Source of the DNA: UBA3210 sp963610315
GTDB lineage: Bacteria > Bacillota_I > Bacilli_A > RFN20 > CAG-449
Direction: 5' to 3'
Length of the DNA: 24,951 bases
Assembly: GCA_963610315.1 (NCBI GenBank)
Contig: CAVDMV010000021.1
Coordinates: 1-24,951, forward strand
The notes below the pieces were generated by a model. The model was not told the origin of the DNA, ran no database searches, and was given only the letters and a program-made list of their open reading frames with translations. A program made the position numbers and the translations under genes. Numbering within the stretch: the first letter of the stretch is position 1; each line of letters begins with the position of its first letter. This document shows positions 1 to 8,375 of this stretch, one piece after another.

Positions 1-44
1 AAGATGATGTTCTCCAAAAAAATATTAAAAACTAAAAAAAGTTG

Positions 45-73
45 TTGACATTAATTTTAACTAGTAGTAGAAT
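45..73 (+). promoter_or_regulatory. Sigma-A type promoter of the tRNA gene
   Basis: A perfect -35 TTGACA (45-50) and a -10 TAGAAT (68-73) are separated by exactly 17 bases. Transcription should start near 80, about 21 bases before the mature tRNA end. It is the best match to the housekeeping consensus in the window, as expected for a stable RNA gene. Confidence 0.85.
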
Positions 74-101
74 GTATTCACTATCGTGTTTGATAGTTCC
101 T

Positions 102-177
102 GGGTATTTAGCTCAGCTGGGAGAGCATCTGTTTGACGTACAGAAGGTCGGGGGTTCGATCCCCTCAGTACCCACCA
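102..177 (+). tRNA. tRNA-Val (anticodon GAC)
   Basis: The 76 bases fold into a full cloverleaf. The acceptor stem GGGTATT (102-108) pairs with AGTACCC (167-173). The D stem is GCTC/GAGC, the anticodon stem TCTGT/ACAGA encloses loop TTGACGT with anticodon GAC, and the T stem GGGGG/CCCTC encloses TTCGATC. The discriminator A is followed by an encoded CCA (175-177). GAC decodes valine GUC and GUU. The T loop carries the U54 position that TrmFO, encoded at 16241-17521, methylates. This is a single-gene unit with its own promoter, opposite in direction to every protein gene in the window. Confidence 0.97.
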
Positions 178-192
178 TTTTAAAAAGATATG

Positions 193-212
193 AAGAACTA
201 TATGTTCTTTTT
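193..212 (+). terminator. Weak candidate tRNA terminator
   Basis: AAGAAC (193-198) and GTTCTT (204-209) form a 6-bp stem with loop TATAT. The right arm runs into a short T tract ending at 212. The stem is short and AT-rich, so it may only assist the stronger hairpin downstream. Confidence 0.4.
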
Positions 213-238
213 ATCCCCCAAAAAACTTTTCCCAATAT

Positions 239-268
239 AAAAAAACACTCTCCCCCGGGTGTTTTTTT
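239..268. terminator. Bidirectional intrinsic terminator between tRNA-Val and surE
   Basis: AAAAACACTC (241-250) pairs with GGGTGTTTTT (257-266), with one G-T pair and a C-rich loop. A T tract follows on the plus strand to 268, and the matching A tract (239-245) gives a T tract on the minus strand. It ends tRNA transcription on one strand and lies four bases past the surE stop on the other. Confidence 0.85.
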
Positions 269-272
269 CATT

Positions 273-980
273 TTATAATTTCTTTTTTAGTTTTGTTAGT
301 AACGAAGAAGAAAAGCAATTCTTACTTAAAGGAGTAATTGAAACGTAACCTTGATTTACTTCATAAACATCAGTTCCTCTTTTCGCGCTTTCAAAAATAT
401 TATTTCGATAATCAACTAATGAATATTCTAAATGTTCTAAGCTATATTCAATGAGAGGTTCATGAAGAGAAGTTAATTTAATTCCTTTAATCTTTAAAAC
501 AGGAGGAAAATTAACATTTAATGAATAATCACAAGAATATAATTTATGTTCTAATATAAAAGAAAATACTTCATCAAAATTATTTTCTACTTCTAAAAAA
601 TGATTAACTTTAGTAGAAAAACTAATCGCAGGAACTTTAGAAAATAAAGCTTGAGTGCAAGCTCCAATCGTTCCTGAATACATTGTATCTAAGCTCATAT
701 TATATCCATCGTTACAACCGGAAATTACTATGTCAATATGTTTACCGATGCCAAATAGACCAGTGATGACGCAGTTGACCGGTGTTCCATCAACAATAAA
801 ATGATGATCATCAATACATTCAAAATTAATTTCTCTTCCATATATTAAAGAAGTAGATTTTCCACTTTGTTGTTCTTTAGGTGCAACAACATATACTTCT
901 CCATATTTTTTTAATTTGCTTTCTAAAAGTGTAATGCCTTTTGAACCAAAGCCATCATCATTAACTAATAAAAAATTCAT
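273..980 (-). CDS. surE: SurE family 5'/3'-nucleotidase
   Basis: The 235-residue protein belongs to the SurE survival-protein phosphatases, metal-dependent cytosolic enzymes that dephosphorylate nucleoside monophosphates. The N terminus MNFLLVNDDGFGSKG carries the metal-binding pair D8-D9. S39 in the QQSGKST segment and the SGCNDGYN...YSGTIGA segment (88-107) match the conserved active-site blocks. The length is slightly below the usual 250 or so. AGGAGG (986-991) lies 5 bases before the ATG and fixes the start. It is last on the minus strand before the tRNA. A terminator-like hairpin ending cdaA sits immediately upstream of its SD site, so expression probably depends on readthrough or on a promoter inside cdaA. 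Function is by family; substrate is not predictable. Confidence 0.93.
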   Translation of the reverse strand: MNFLLVNDDGFGSKGITLLESKLKKYGEVYVVAPKEQQSGKSTSLIYGREINFECIDDHHFIVDGTPVNCVITGLFGIGKHIDIVISGCNDGYNMSLDTMYSGTIGACTQALFSKVPAISFSTKVNHFLEVENNFDEVFSFILEHKLYSCDYSLNVNFPPVLKIKGIKLTSLHEPLIEYSLEHLEYSLVDYRNNIFESAKRGTDVYEVNQGYVSITPLSKNCFSSSLLTKLKKKL

Positions 981-991
981 ATTTACCTCCT

Positions 992-1023
992 AAAAAAAAG
1001 ATTGTGTGAAACACTAATCTTTT
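992..1023 (-). terminator. Terminator-like hairpin between cdaA and surE
   Basis: On the minus strand AAAGATT (1016-1022) and GTGT pair with ACAC and AATCTTT (997-1003) around a three-base loop with one bulged base, followed by eight T residues (992-999). The left arm includes the cdaA stop codon (1014-1016), and the T tract directly touches the surE SD (986-991). The stem is AT-rich, so termination is likely partial. Confidence 0.6.
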
Positions 1024-1772
1024 GCGTTCATACAATCTTTAAAGTCGTTTAAGAATTCATCTGGGGTAGTATGTTGTAAGCTTGATTTATAAGCGATTGA
1101 GATACGACCAGTTTCTTCTGAAACTACAACAGTTACTGCATCAGAAATTTCTGATATACCAACTGCTGCACGGTGACGAGAACCGTATTTTCCTGCAAGA
1201 GCTCTTGTTGTAGGTACGTAATAAACGCTCGCGGCAACAATATTTGTTCCAGAAATTACAACTGCTCCATCATGAAGTCTAGTTCCAGGATAGAAGATAG
1301 TAACTAATAATTCTTGTGATACTGGTGCGTTAATTCTTACACCATTTTTAATATCGATTTCTTCGTTTTTTTCAAATGTCATTAATGCGCCTGTCTTAGT
1401 TCTTGATAAAGTCTTAACAGTTTCAGCAATAATTTTATAGCAATCATCAATTGATTGTTTGTCTTTTGAAGAATCTTTCTTTTTGTTTTTTAAATTTGGA
1501 TCTCTTTGAATAAAATAACGATATTCACTTGCGTTAACAAATAAACTAATGATAGTTCCAATAACAAAGATACATAATGAAACATACATTAATAATCTTA
1601 GTTCAAAGATAAAGCCTAAGATTGTAATTATTAATACAGTTGGATAAAAAATGAGTGCGAATAATTTTTTTGTCTTTCTAAGAGCGAGAACAAAAATGAT
1701 CGCATAAACTAAAACTGCGAATACAATATCTAATATACAATTTAGATCAAAATTGATAGTTAAGAAATTCAT
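1014..1772 (-). CDS. cdaA: Diadenylate cyclase CdaA (c-di-AMP synthase)
   Basis: CdaA is a membrane-anchored enzyme that joins two ATP into cyclic di-AMP, a second messenger controlling potassium and osmotic balance. The 252-residue protein has three predicted membrane helices (about 13-31, 37-56 and 58-79), a charged linker (about 95-110), then a DisA_N catalytic domain. That domain contains the DGA motif (LHDGAVVI, 168-170) and the RHR motif (GSRHRAA, 199-201), both needed for catalysis. Three helices favour CdaA over the single-helix mycoplasma CdaM. The SD-like GGGGAG lies 10 bases before the ATG. In most Bacillota cdaA is followed by cdaR and glmM; here it stands between rdgB and surE, with neither partner in the window. 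Confidence 0.95.
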   Translation of the reverse strand: MNFLTINFDLNCILDIVFAVLVYAIIFVLALRKTKKLFALIFYPTVLIITILGFIFELRLLMYVSLCIFVIGTIISLFVNASEYRYFIQRDPNLKNKKKDSSKDKQSIDDCYKIIAETVKTLSRTKTGALMTFEKNEEIDIKNGVRINAPVSQELLVTIFYPGTRLHDGAVVISGTNIVAASVYYVPTTRALAGKYGSRHRAAVGISEISDAVTVVVSEETGRISIAYKSSLQHTTPDEFLNDFKDCMNAKD

Positions 1773-1814
1773 TTTTTACTTACTCCCCAAGTAATTCGTG
1801 TCAATGCATAAATA

Positions 1815-1856
1815 TAATATCACACTAAATTGTTCTCTTAAAGATAATATCTTTAA
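1815..1856 (-). promoter_or_regulatory. cdaA upstream region: extended -10 and palindrome
   Basis: On the minus strand an extended -10 TGATATTAT (-10 hexamer near 1815-1820) lies about 43 bases before the cdaA start. The -35 hexamer is poor. A perfect 19-base palindrome, TTAAAGAT-AAT-ATCTTTAA (1838-1856), covers that -35 area. It begins downstream of the rdgB stop without a T tract, so it looks more like a DNA site than a terminator. The same core occurs over the lepB -10. Confidence 0.45.
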
Positions 1857-1858
1857 AT

Positions 1859-2452
1859 TTATTGTAATTTTTTAAGATAATCGATTAAAAGTGCGCTTGC
1901 TTGACCTCGATGTGAGATCGAATTCTTTTCTTCGTCACTCATCATTGAGAAAGAAACATCTTTTCCATTTGGTTTAAAGATTGGATCATAACCAAAGCCG
2001 TGTTCACCGTATTCTGGTTCAATAATTGTTCCTTCACAACGACCAACAAATAATTCTTTCTTATTATTAGGTAAATTTACTAAAGATATCGCGCAGACAA
2101 AATATGCGCTTTTATCTTCCTTATCTTTAAGCATTTCTAAGATTGCTTTATGTTTTTCTTCATATGGTTGACCTTCCATAAAACGCGCCGATTTTATTCC
2201 AGGAAAATCATTTAATGCATTAATGCATAAACCTGAATCATCTGCGATAACAATTTTAGAAGTATGAGATGCAACTGCAGTAGCTTTAATCATTGAATTT
2301 TCTTGAAAAGTTAAACCATTTTCATCAATTTCAATATCAATTCCTTCGTCTTTCATCGAAGTAACTTCAATATCTAATCCTTCAAATAATTCTTTATATT
2401 CACGAACTTTATTATTGTTTCCTGTCGCGATAACAATATTTAATTTTGCCAT
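1859..2452 (-). CDS. rdgB: dITP/XTP pyrophosphatase (Ham1/RdgB family)
   Basis: This housecleaning enzyme hydrolyses dITP, ITP and XTP to monophosphates so that deaminated purines are not built into DNA or RNA. The 197-residue length is typical. Family motifs are complete: the N-terminal IATGNNNKVREY block (8-19) binds nucleotide, VIADDSGL (68-75) holds the catalytic aspartates D71-D72, and GFGYDPIF and SHRGQA near the C terminus form the base pocket. The mgtC stop codon overlaps the SD (TAAGGAG) and the genes are 8 bases apart, so it is the last gene of the cdsA-to-rdgB unit. Genome-integrity enzymes polC and rdgB therefore share one transcript. Confidence 0.95.
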   Translation of the reverse strand: MAKLNIVIATGNNNKVREYKELFEGLDIEVTSMKDEGIDIEIDENGLTFQENSMIKATAVASHTSKIVIADDSGLCINALNDFPGIKSARFMEGQPYEEKHKAILEMLKDKEDKSAYFVCAISLVNLPNNKKELFVGRCEGTIIEPEYGEHGFGYDPIFKPNGKDVSFSMMSDEEKNSISHRGQASALLIDYLKKLQ

Positions 2453-2460
2453 ATAACTCC

Positions 2461-3207
2461 TTAAATTTCTTGAACGAAATCTACATATTCTAATTTAGAG
2501 ATTTCACTAATAAAATCTTTTCTATCTTTGTATTTAGAATCTTTATTCATAACCATAACAATTGTATAAACTGATAAACCTGAATTCGCGTAAGCTGGAT
2601 TATGTTCAACAGAAATAATTTCAAGTTTATTTTCTCTCGCTAAATGAATAAATGATTTTAAATTGCTACGAGTTTCAAATTCGATATGTATTTCAAAACA
2701 TCCATTTTTAGAAACTCTAAATTTCTCTACTTTTGGTAAGAAAGCAAGAACTAAACAAATAACAATAAATGATAAAATAGAAATAGTATAGAATCCACAT
2801 CCTAAACAAATTCCTAAGCAAGCCGCGACCCAAAGTCCAGCCGCGGTAGTTAAGCCTTTAATTTGTCCTCTTGAAGTAAATAGGATAGTTCCAGCACCTA
2901 AAAATCCAATCCCAGATAAAACAGCCGCGCCAAGACGTGCCGCATCACCAGTACCAAATTGTTCAATTAAGTATTGGTCTGCCATCATGACCATCGTCGC
3001 GCCTAAACAAACTAAGATGTACGTTCTTAAACCTGCCGCATGTTTCTTTTTAGATCTTTCCATCCCGATAAAACCGGCCATAATAATGGCTAGTAGAACT
3101 CTTAAAATTACGGAAAGAAAATTAATTTCTGTTAAAAATTTACCCGCGTTTCCATTAGAGATATTATCGAGCCACACGCAGATTGGATCTATAACTTTTG
3201 GTGTCAT
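2461..3207 (-). CDS. MgtC/SapB family membrane protein
   Basis: The 248-residue protein has an N-terminal membrane half of about four to five helices (roughly 28-155) with the family hallmarks GMERSKKKHAAGLRTY, RLGAAVLSGIGFLGAG and GLTTAAGLWVAA. A soluble C-terminal domain follows (about 165-248) that resembles the ACT-like domain of MgtC. Family members are linked to magnesium limitation, phosphate handling and intracellular survival in pathogens. Many non-pathogens carry homologues of unknown role, so no virulence function is implied. The start follows AGGAGG, which overlaps the TAG stop of the upstream CvpA gene. Nothing in the sequence suggests its own promoter or a magnesium leader. Confidence 0.9.
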   Translation of the reverse strand: MTPKVIDPICVWLDNISNGNAGKFLTEINFLSVILRVLLAIIMAGFIGMERSKKKHAAGLRTYILVCLGATMVMMADQYLIEQFGTGDAARLGAAVLSGIGFLGAGTILFTSRGQIKGLTTAAGLWVAACLGICLGCGFYTISILSFIVICLVLAFLPKVEKFRVSKNGCFEIHIEFETRSNLKSFIHLARENKLEIISVEHNPAYANSGLSVYTIVMVMNKDSKYKDRKDFISEISKLEYVDFVQEI

Positions 3208-3216
3208 ATATGCCTC

Positions 3217-3975
3217 CTATTTTACAAATAGATTAATGATTTTACTTGTTAAACTATTTGTATACATAAATTTAGATAAAGAGAAGACATTATCATTATT
3301 TAAATTTAATGTGTAGCTCATCCAACCTGATACTCCGTCAAGCCATTCGACATTTAGCATAAATAAATTAGATAAGCCAAATAATAAACTATCAATAATT
3401 AAATAGCATAAAGCGACCATTAATATCGCTCCTAAAATCCGGTTAATAGGTCCGAGAACAGGAACTTTATTAAATGCTTTTGCAATCCTCTTTAGTACTA
3501 TAAATATTATACCAAATATTACTAAAAGTGCAAGGAAGCAAATTGCCATGAACGCGTAGTAACTTAATCCATAAGAAAGTGCAAACCCAAATTTTGTATT
3601 TGTTCCGATATATGGATTCATTAATGAAATAATAGGACTACTTAAGAAAGAAGGTAAATTCACTGCTTTTAATCCTTCGTTAACAAGCGTTTCTTTATTT
3701 GAGTCAGTAATAATAACGCTGAAAAGGTCTTTATTTTGAGAGAATAGTCCATCCATAATACTTGTTTGCATCGCTTCGGCCCATCCCCAAGAAACTAATA
3801 AATTAGTTAAAGGTTTAGTTAGTAAAGTCGCACAGATAAAAGTTAAAAATCCACAAGAAAAGCTTAATAAGGAAGCAATTAAACCTTTCTTTAATCCGAT
3901 AAAAACACTTAAAAGTAATAACACTATAATAACTATTGATATAACATCAAAACTAACATTACCTATATTAAGCAT
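3217..3975 (-). CDS. CvpA family membrane protein
   Basis: The 252-residue protein starts with a long hydrophobic helix followed by IGLKKGLIASLLS, typical of the CvpA/colicin V production family. Further membrane segments lie at about 35-60, 140-170 and 180-205. The family is broadly conserved and linked to envelope homeostasis, but no biochemical activity is established. The ATG at 3975 is chosen because AGGAGGG (3979-3985) stands just before it. An in-frame TTG at 3996 would lie inside polC and would translate the SD itself. The start is 10 bases after the polC stop, so translation is probably coupled. Confidence 0.82.
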   Translation of the reverse strand: MLNIGNVSFDVISIVIIVLLLLSVFIGLKKGLIASLLSFSCGFLTFICATLLTKPLTNLLVSWGWAEAMQTSIMDGLFSQNKDLFSVIITDSNKETLVNEGLKAVNLPSFLSSPIISLMNPYIGTNTKFGFALSYGLSYYAFMAICFLALLVIFGIIFIVLKRIAKAFNKVPVLGPINRILGAILMVALCYLIIDSLLFGLSNLFMLNVEWLDGVSGWMSYTLNLNNDNVFSLSKFMYTNSLTSKIINLFVK

Positions 3976-3985
3976 AAACCCTCCT

Positions 3986-6900
3986 CTAAAAATCAAATAA
4001 TGATAATTTATTTGATTCTGGTAAATCTTTTAAGACGCCTAATTTCTTTAAATTTTCGATATTTTGTGAAGATAGCTTCGTTCTTTTTGATAAATCTTCA
4101 ATTGATAAGAATGCATTCTTTTCTCTTTCATCGACTACACTTTGAGCCGCAGGAGTACCTAGGTTATCTAAGGTATCAAACGGAGGAATAATGCAGTTAT
4201 GTTCATGATCTACTCTAAATTTACCAGCAAGAGATTTATCTAAATCGATATTAGAAATCTTATATCCTCTTTCAACCATTTCAAGCGCGATATTTAAAGT
4301 CTTTTCAATTTCTTCATCTTTTGGTGAAAGTTTTCCTCCACTTGTTTTAATATTTTTGTATTCTTCTAAGCGAGTAGTAATAGCTTTTTCACCTGATGAC
4401 ATAACTTTAATATCGTATTGTTTACTACGAGTTGTAAAATAAACTGCATAATATTCTAAAGGATAATAAACTTTATACCAAGCAACTCGACCAGCCATCA
4501 TAACATAAGCTACCGCGTGAGCTTTAGGGAATAAGTATTTAATCTTATTACATGAAGTAATATACCATTCAGGAACTTTATGTTCACGAAGTAAATCTTC
4601 ATCTTCCGGTTTAAGTTTCTTACCTTTTCTAACTTGTTCCATAAGTTTGAATGATTTAACTGGTTCTACGCCGTAGTTTTGTAGTCCAATCATAATATCA
4701 TCACGACAACCAATAACTTCTTGAATAGTACAAGTTCCATCATTAATTAAATCTTGTGCGTTACCATTCCAAACATCCGTACCATGTGATAAACCAGAAA
4801 TGATTAGTAAATCGGCAAACGTCGAAGGAGAAGTTTCTTCTAACATCTTTCTAACAAATGGAGTACCAAATTCAGGTAGACCAAGTGCCCCAGTTTTTTC
4901 TTGAAGATAATTCGCGTGACATTTAAGCGCATCACGAGATGAATATAAAGAAATAACTTTTGTATCAGTATTAGGAACAGTCTTTGGATCAATACCCGTT
5001 AAGTCACCAAGCATTTTTAATGCAGTTGGATCAACGTGACCTAATAAGTCTAGTTTTAAGACGTTATCATGAATTTTATGGAAGTCGAAGTGTGTTGTTT
5101 TCCACGCGGCAGATAAATCATCGGCAGGATATTGAATAGGAGTAAAATCATAAACATCCATATCAGACGGAATAACAATAATACCACCAGGATGTTGTCC
5201 TGTTGTTCTTTTTACATCCATACATCCTAAAGATAAACGTGTTACTTCCGCACTTTTTACTTTACGTGGGTCCATACCTAATGCTTCAAAATAACCTAAA
5301 GCATAACCATAAGCCGTTTTTTCCGCGACTGTTTCAATTGTTCCTGCTCGATATACGTTACTTACACCAAGTAAAGTCTTAGTTAAATCGTGAGCTCGCG
5401 CTTGATATTCACCAGAGAAATTTAAATCGATATCAGGAACTTTTTCGGCGTGGAAACCTAAGAAAGTTGCGAAAGGAATATTTTGTCCATCACGAACCAT
5501 ATCTTCGGAGCAGATTGGACAGTTCTTTTGAGGTAAATCAAATCCTGAACGATATTTTTTCGTATCAATATCCCATTCTTGATGATAACATTTTGGGCAA
5601 CGATAATGCGGCGGAAGCGGATTAACTTCGGTAATATCTGACATTGTCGCGACTAATGAAGAACCAACGCTACCACGAGAACCAACCATAAAGCCATCTT
5701 TATTAGTTTGGCGAACGATTTCACTCGCGATATAATATTGAACAGTAAATTTATATTTTAAAATACCATCTAGCTCAGCATTAAGTCTTTCTTTTACTTG
5801 GTTAGGAACTGGATCACCATACATTCTTTTTGCATTAGACCAAACTCTTTCAACTAATAATTTTGCATCATCTTTAATATGAGGTGGATATAATCGATCT
5901 TTAACAGGAAGAACTTCTTCAAATTGATCTGCGATTAAATTTGAATTAGTAACAACAATTTCTCGCGCGATATCTTCACCTAAGAAAGCAAATTGTCTTA
6001 ACATTTCTCCAGTTGTTCTAAATTGTTGGTCAGGGTTTTCGACGCTTATTCCATTTTTCATTAATTTTTCTCTTTTTTTAGAGAAATATAATGGGTGGCG
6101 TGATCCTCCAACTGCTTTCGCGAGAATATAGACATCACGATAAATTTTATCTTCTTGTGAGATATAATGTACGTCACCAGTCGCAACGCAAATTTTGTTA
6201 GCTTTCTTAGAAGCATCATAAATATCTTTAATAATTCTTTGAACTACTTCCATCGATTCAATTTCTTTTAATTGAACATGAAGAGAAAAATTTCCTGGAG
6301 GTTGAACTTCAATAAAGTCATAAAATTCCATCTTTTTGATAAGGTCAACTTCCGATTTATTTCTTGCTGTTTCAAATACTTCACCATTTAAGCAGGATGA
6401 ACCTACTAATAAATTTTCACGATATTCTTCAATTAATTTACGAGGGATTCTAGGTGAAGAGGCAAAATATTCAGTATTTGACAAAGAAACTAACTTGAAT
6501 AAAGCTTTTAAGCCTGCCATATTCTTCGCGTATACTGTAACGTGCATTGGACGAAGATGTTTAAATAATTGATCGTTAGTTAAATTTTCTAGATCAGAAT
6601 GTTTTAGTTTTAAGTTATTTTTTGTTAAGCTCGCGAGCATTCCAGCCCAAGATTCCGCGAGAACCTTCGCATCGTAATCAGCTCGGTGAGCCCCGTGGTC
6701 ATCGCCTTCAACTTCATCTCCACCATGATATTCAACTTCATAAGTTCGACATAAACTACCTAAGTTATGAGATCTTAATTCAGGATATAAATATCTATAT
6801 AATGGAAGAGTATCAATAACTGGGTTTTTAATTTCTTCTTCGTTATTACGAATACACATTTCATTTAAGAAACCATAGTCAAATTGACCGTTATGCGCGA

Positions 6901-8353
6901 CTAGAATCGTATCTTTATCACCGATAAAATCTTTAATAATCTTTAAAGCTTCTTTCATCTTTAATTGACCTTTTAGCATTTCATCAGTGATATGAGTAAG
7001 TTCAATAATTGTTTTTGATAATGGTTTTTCTGGGTCGATAAGAATATCGATTGAATCAGTGATTAATCCATCTTTATATTTGACCGCGCCAAATTCAATA
7101 ACAGTATCATAACGCGCGGAAAGGCCTGTTGTTTCAAAGTCGAATACAACATATGTTGCGTTATTTAAAACGATGTCAGAAGGATTAAAAATATAAGTTA
7201 ATTTATCATCAACCATATTCATTTCACAACCATATAATGCCTTAACGCCGGTCTTTTGACTTGCCGCTTGGGCATCAGGGAAAGCTTGTACATTAGTGTG
7301 ATCAGTAATCGCGACAGCTTTCATGCCCCATTTTTTTGCTTGGTTAAAATAGTCTTCAACACGAGCGACTGAATCCATCGTTGACATCTTCGTATGCGCG
7401 TGTAATTCAACTCTTTTTATTTCTTCTTCATCGACTCTTTCTTCGATGAACGAACCTTCCATCTCGTCAATATAATCGGCGACTAGATGAATTTCAGGAT
7501 TAACATTTTCTTTTCCTTTAGGAACGTATTTAAATTGAATGCCACCTCTAATTTTTAAGTAAGCACCAATCTTTTTATATTTTTCTAAGTTTTCTGGATT
7601 AAAGTTTCTTCGATTACCAAAAATCGATACTTCAATAGAATCAGAATGATCATAGACAAATAATGTAACAATCGTTTTACCTTTTCTAGTGATCGTTTCA
7701 TCAGCTTTAAAAACGATACCTTCAATTTCAACATTTCCAGAAAATTCATTAAAATCACATATTTTTCCTGGAACGTAATTTCCTTTAACTCTTTTTTTCG
7801 CATAAGCGTCACTAGAAATAACCGATGAAGATTTTTCTTCATAAGACGAAGCGACTTTTTTTAAAGCTTCTTCGACGAGTTTTTTCTTATCTTCATCTTC
7901 TTTATAACTAATATCAGTTGTAATATCATAAGGGATATTTAATTCTGCGAGTAATTCTTCCCAAACTTCTAATACGTACTTAAACATATTAAAATGTAAT
8001 CTACCATTAAAGGTAAATTTAAGTTCATTCTTTAAGAAAGTACATTTTGGCATTTGGTTAATATTAGTTCCAGGGGTCGCGAGAAATTCTGCGAGAAGAA
8101 GATTATAAACATCCTGCGCGGATATTCCTTTTAAATATCTAAAAGTAACGCAGTTTTTAAATTTCGCATAATTATTAACACCGTCTAATAATTTTTTTGC
8201 ATTTTCATACTTAAAAATATAATCTTTTGTAATTTCGACATAACAAATTTTATTTTCTTTGTCATTTTTAGTAACTTTAAAAGAACAATCATTATATGGA
8301 GTTGGATCTTCAATTCCTATTGAAAGTAAAAATCTCTTAAATAAATCATCCAT
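3986..8353 (-). CDS. polC: DNA polymerase III PolC-type alpha subunit
   Basis: This is the leading-strand replicase of Bacillota, combining polymerase and proofreading in 1455 residues (usual length about 1440). Order: N-terminal region (1-200), OB fold (about 205-295), PHP domain beginning ELHAHTKM (H318, H320), DEDDh exonuclease inserted into PHP (D405, E407, D492, H556, D561), return to PHP (VATGDVHY near 723-730), then polymerase. The zinc-binding cysteines C919, C922, C945 and C948 are present. Catalytic aspartates lie in PDIDLNFSGEYQ (D974, D976) and LKLDLLGH (D1102). All key residues are intact. GGGAGGG precedes the ATG by about 9 bases. It follows rseP directly; in B. subtilis proS lies between them. 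Confidence 0.98.
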   Translation of the reverse strand: MDDLFKRFLLSIGIEDPTPYNDCSFKVTKNDKENKICYVEITKDYIFKYENAKKLLDGVNNYAKFKNCVTFRYLKGISAQDVYNLLLAEFLATPGTNINQMPKCTFLKNELKFTFNGRLHFNMFKYVLEVWEELLAELNIPYDITTDISYKEDEDKKKLVEEALKKVASSYEEKSSSVISSDAYAKKRVKGNYVPGKICDFNEFSGNVEIEGIVFKADETITRKGKTIVTLFVYDHSDSIEVSIFGNRRNFNPENLEKYKKIGAYLKIRGGIQFKYVPKGKENVNPEIHLVADYIDEMEGSFIEERVDEEEIKRVELHAHTKMSTMDSVARVEDYFNQAKKWGMKAVAITDHTNVQAFPDAQAASQKTGVKALYGCEMNMVDDKLTYIFNPSDIVLNNATYVVFDFETTGLSARYDTVIEFGAVKYKDGLITDSIDILIDPEKPLSKTIIELTHITDEMLKGQLKMKEALKIIKDFIGDKDTILVAHNGQFDYGFLNEMCIRNNEEEIKNPVIDTLPLYRYLYPELRSHNLGSLCRTYEVEYHGGDEVEGDDHGAHRADYDAKVLAESWAGMLASLTKNNLKLKHSDLENLTNDQLFKHLRPMHVTVYAKNMAGLKALFKLVSLSNTEYFASSPRIPRKLIEEYRENLLVGSSCLNGEVFETARNKSEVDLIKKMEFYDFIEVQPPGNFSLHVQLKEIESMEVVQRIIKDIYDASKKANKICVATGDVHYISQEDKIYRDVYILAKAVGGSRHPLYFSKKREKLMKNGISVENPDQQFRTTGEMLRQFAFLGEDIAREIVVTNSNLIADQFEEVLPVKDRLYPPHIKDDAKLLVERVWSNAKRMYGDPVPNQVKERLNAELDGILKYKFTVQYYIASEIVRQTNKDGFMVGSRGSVGSSLVATMSDITEVNPLPPHYRCPKCYHQEWDIDTKKYRSGFDLPQKNCPICSEDMVRDGQNIPFATFLGFHAEKVPDIDLNFSGEYQARAHDLTKTLLGVSNVYRAGTIETVAEKTAYGYALGYFEALGMDPRKVKSAEVTRLSLGCMDVKRTTGQHPGGIIVIPSDMDVYDFTPIQYPADDLSAAWKTTHFDFHKIHDNVLKLDLLGHVDPTALKMLGDLTGIDPKTVPNTDTKVISLYSSRDALKCHANYLQEKTGALGLPEFGTPFVRKMLEETSPSTFADLLIISGLSHGTDVWNGNAQDLINDGTCTIQEVIGCRDDIMIGLQNYGVEPVKSFKLMEQVRKGKKLKPEDEDLLREHKVPEWYITSCNKIKYLFPKAHAVAYVMMAGRVAWYKVYYPLEYYAVYFTTRSKQYDIKVMSSGEKAITTRLEEYKNIKTSGGKLSPKDEEIEKTLNIALEMVERGYKISNIDLDKSLAGKFRVDHEHNCIIPPFDTLDNLGTPAAQSVVDEREKNAFLSIEDLSKRTKLSSQNIENLKKLGVLKDLPESNKLSLFDF

Positions 8354-8375
8354 AAATTTGTTCCCTCCCTATTTT

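Noticed and set aside
42..278. Plus-strand open frame of 78 codons across the tRNA
   Set aside because: It spans a perfect tRNA promoter, the tRNA and a terminator, has no SD and no recognisable protein.
2461..3207. MgtC homologue as a virulence factor
   Set aside because: The family is widespread in non-pathogens and the gene sits in a housekeeping operon.
3976..3996. Upstream TTG start for the CvpA family gene
   Set aside because: It would translate through the SD and overlap polC; the ATG at 3975 has correct SD placement and gives the expected N terminus.
7585..7842. Minus-strand open frame inside polC
   Set aside because: It is an alternative frame within the OB-fold region of polC, which is intact; no SD or recognisable product.
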